Assembly (NCBI RefSeq): GCF_024347515.1
Contig: NZ_AP025492.1
Coordinates: 1,240,001-1,304,000, forward strand
Source: Vibrio gigantis
GTDB lineage: Bacteria > Pseudomonadota > Gammaproteobacteria > Enterobacterales > Vibrionaceae
Direction: 5' to 3'
Length of the DNA: 64,000 nucleotides
The translations under genes and the position numbers were made by a program. The notes beneath the pieces were generated by a model. It saw only the letters and a list, made by a program, of their open reading frames with translations, was not told the DNA's origin and ran no database searches. Of this stretch, positions 62,090-64,000 are shown in pieces (the stretch's first letter is position 1; each line of letters starts with the position of its first letter).

Positions 62090-62749
62090 CTATTCAGCAT
62101 TCAGTTGGTAGCCAAGGCCACGCACGGTTTTGATGATCTTAGGTGCGATTTTCTTACGAATACGACCAATAAATACCTCAACCGTGTTTGAGTCTCGGTC
62201 GAAGTCTTGTTTGTAGATGTGCTCAACTAGCTCGGTGCGTGAGATAACCTTATTTTGGTTATGCATGAAGTACGCGACAACCTTATATTCCAGTGCCGTT
62301 AGGCTTACTGCTTGGCCTTGCCACAATACTTTAGAGCTGCGAGTGTCTAGGCTTAGGTCACCGATTTGAAGTATAGGTGCTGCACTGCCGGACGCTCGGC
62401 GTAGTTGAGCACGAATACGCGCAATCAACTCGACCATTTCAAATGGCTTAGTTAGGTAATCATCTGCGCCGGCATTTAAACCCTCGACACGCTGGGTAAG
62501 CGTATCTCGAGCACTTAAGATAATCACAGGCGTATTAATGTTTTCGTCTCGAATGCCTTTTAATACGGTTAGGCCATCAAGTTTAGGTAGTCCTAAATCG
62601 AGAACAATCGCGTCCCACTCTTCTGAGGTTGCACGATAGAGTGCGTCAATACCATCTTGAGAAAGTTCTGGAACCCAATCGGCTCCCTCAAGTGTTTCAA
62701 TAATCTGTTGGCCCAAACGAGGTTCGTCTTCAACGACTAAAATTTTCAT
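62090..62749 (-). CDS. OmpR-family response regulator
   Basis: This 219-residue regulator has a receiver domain with the phosphorylation aspartate in IVLDLGLPKLDG, acidic pocket VVEDEP and KPFEMVELIARI. A winged-helix DNA-binding domain at about 125-219 (LTALEYKVVAYFMHNQNKVISRTELVEHIY, NTVEVFIGRIRKK, TVRGLGYQL) follows. Partner of the downstream histidine kinase. Most like the PhoP/QseB/PmrA group. Confidence 0.93.
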   Translation of the reverse strand: MKILVVEDEPRLGQQIIETLEGADWVPELSQDGIDALYRATSEEWDAIVLDLGLPKLDGLTVLKGIRDENINTPVIILSARDTLTQRVEGLNAGADDYLTKPFEMVELIARIRAQLRRASGSAAPILQIGDLSLDTRSSKVLWQGQAVSLTALEYKVVAYFMHNQNKVISRTELVEHIYKQDFDRDSNTVEVFIGRIRKKIAPKIIKTVRGLGYQLNAE

Positions 62750-62810
62750 AATTGTTCTTCTTAATTTTTGTAATGACTGTTCGTTGTGCTTAACTATTTG
62801 CCGTGCTCAG

Positions 62811-63209
62811 TTAGTCACCGTGCTTAATAGCGTTTTTAAAGTTGCGGCCTTCAATTTTTAGCATTTCTAACGTTTCGGCGTTGTATTCAACTTTGATGAT
62901 GTTGTTTTGGTAGTTAATTTTTAGTTCATACACCCAAATATCATCATCTTCTTCTAGTTCGACCTTAATGATTCGGCCATGAAGATCGTTCTCAACGGCC
63001 GCATACATTTCAGAGAAAGGGCGGATATAACCTTCTCGAACCGCTTCATAGACTTCATCTTGATCTTCTTCAAATTCGATACGAGTTCCTGCTTTGTGAA
63101 CGTCTTGTACTAGGTCGTGACCATTATGATGTGAGTCAGCCCATGCGCCAGCAGAAACAAATAAGCCTAAGCTTATAGAAAACAAAGAAATCATAGCTTT
63201 ACTAAACAT
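62811..63209 (-). CDS. Exported PepSY-domain protein
   Basis: This 132-residue protein has a signal peptide (cleavage after SAGAWA / DSHH). A His-rich mature start (SHHNGHD) is followed by a PepSY-type region (HGRIIKVELEEDDDIWVYELKINYQNNIIKVEYNAETLEMLKIEGR). Strongly acidic. It is first in a group with a response regulator and histidine kinase. PepSY proteins upstream of two-component genes are common and may modulate sensing; binding of metal by the histidines is possible but unproven. Confidence 0.8.
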   Translation of the reverse strand: MFSKAMISLFSISLGLFVSAGAWADSHHNGHDLVQDVHKAGTRIEFEEDQDEVYEAVREGYIRPFSEMYAAVENDLHGRIIKVELEEDDDIWVYELKINYQNNIIKVEYNAETLEMLKIEGRNFKNAIKHGD

Positions 63210-63369
63210 AGCGAATCCTAGAGAAGGTTGATAGCGTTCAGTATAAAAAAGTAATTCTGAACAGAAAGTGAACCTGATTAATAATGAGAATTTGATACCG
63301 AAAAACTTAACGCTTAATAGTAACGCCTTAGAACAGAAGGCTAAACTCTGAGTGTTAAGATCGTAAGAT

Positions 63370-64000
63370 CTAGCGTTGTTGGAGTTCGTCTTCGAATATC
63401 TTATCTCTCATTTTCCAAAAGCGTCCTACTTTACGTGCAATCACGAATTGAGGTGGGCGGAATCTATGTTGGTGAGCAACCACTTTCGACGGTGAGGCCT
63501 CTTCAAAAGGACGATGTCTGTCTGCAAGGTGAGGGCGAACAAACTGGCCTTTGAAGTTTTGCTTCTGTTTCTTGGTGGTTAATGACCAAAACTCATGGAC
63601 TTGCGCTTGGTTTTCACCACGGTAAGTGACTTTAAGTTGTGATTTACCTTTGTCGTCCTTAAGCACGTTGAGGTCCATTTCTAAACACTCAAATACCAAG
63701 GCATCTTTTAGATTCAGTGCTTCTTTTAGCTTTTTGTCTGGGTCTACTAAGGTTGCATCGCACTCATGGCAAATACGCGCGGCAATGTCGTTATCGGCGC
63801 CACATTCACCGCAATATTTTGCACGAAAACGATAATTACAGTGTTCACGTTCGCCTGTGTCTTCATCGGTAAAGTAGCCTTGGCATTTACGACCAAAGTG
63901 TTCAAGCAGGAAACCATTGCTGTCTAATTTCCCCCAAAAGTTATTATTGAAGCCGCAAGCTGGGCAGGGGATTGTGATGGTTTCACTGTCTGAATCGGGT
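63370..64000 (-). CDS. radD: RadD/YejH-like DEAD/DEAH helicase, C-terminal part
   Basis: The gene runs off the right edge; about 209 codons are in the window. The visible part is the zinc-finger tail of a large SF2 helicase: CPACGFNNNFWGKL, then C...C and CGECGADNDIAARICHECDATL, followed by a beta-rich region and a basic end (RKVGRFWKMRDKIFEDEL). This tail matches RadD (YejH), a helicase-like protein in DNA double-strand-break repair. No Walker motifs are visible because they lie outside the window, so the name rests on the C-terminal pattern. Confidence 0.7.
   Translation of the reverse strand, partial: PDSDSETITIPCPACGFNNNFWGKLDSNGFLLEHFGRKCQGYFTDEDTGEREHCNYRFRAKYCGECGADNDIAARICHECDATLVDPDKKLKEALNLKDALVFECLEMDLNVLKDDKGKSQLKVTYRGENQAQVHEFWSLTTKKQKQNFKGQFVRPHLADRHRPFEEASPSKVVAHQHRFRPPQFVIARKVGRFWKMRDKIFEDELQQR

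Noticed and set aside
1..64000. CRISPR array, tRNA or rRNA genes, prophage
   Set aside because: No regularly spaced repeats, no tRNA cloverleaf or rRNA segment recognised, and no phage structural or integrase genes seen on reading both strands.

Overview
The window looks like chromosome 1 of a marine Vibrio, probably of the Splendidus clade. The reasons are the protein sequences, the moderately AT-rich base composition, an alginate lyase, a TonB-ExbB-ExbD-TtpC-DUF3450 cluster of the kind described in vibrios, and the gene order psp / two adaptors plus RND pump / tag / metC. From memory, that order matches V. cholerae around VC1670-VC1680. The genus call is inference from content and synteny; no database search was possible.

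Layout. 1-2951: start of sapA, then pspF divergent from a sigma-54-dependent pspABC operon (envelope stress). 3047-8271: a vexIJK-type RND efflux operon. 8348-10423: tag, then a ToxR-like membrane transcription factor overlapping a small membrane-anchored partner. 10508-16937: metC, clsA, a sodium-dependent NSS transporter, and a chemoreceptor behind a near-consensus flagellar sigma-28 promoter. 17102-18762: two RNA-modification-type genes. 18840-22938: a ynjBCDF-type ABC importer cotranscribed with a CDP-alcohol phosphatidyltransferase, with a MITE-like element just upstream. 23587-31215: mostly short single genes (META lipoprotein, DUF1289, thiamine-binding, DEAD-box helicase, LysE, PilZ, M14 peptidase, NifW-like, Trp-rich, HAD). 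31872-35157: proVWX for osmoprotectant uptake.

35362-45268 is accessory in character: NTF2-like and LysR, a CBM32-PL7 alginate lyase, a truncated pqiA, a stand-alone BLUF photoreceptor, a small metzincin, LysE, a GNAT/nucleotidyltransferase/NUDIX group, then the housekeeping gene rplY. 45638-47637: a glycosyltransferase followed by a DedA-LssY fusion.

47645-60540 is the most interesting region. A six-gene energy-transduction operon (DUF3450, TtpC, ExbB, ExbD, TonB, TPR protein) is divergent from a TonB-dependent receptor, a YddA-like ABC exporter-fold transporter and a PqqL-like M16 lipoprotein protease, followed by a small secreted two-cysteine protein. Fur-box-like sites lie on both sides of the shared intergenic region. 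The set resembles the protease-associated import systems (FusABCD / YddAB-PqqL) that take up an iron-containing protein and cut it in the periplasm, here with its own TonB complex. The window closes with a PepSY / response regulator / histidine kinase operon and the C-terminal part of a RadD-like helicase.
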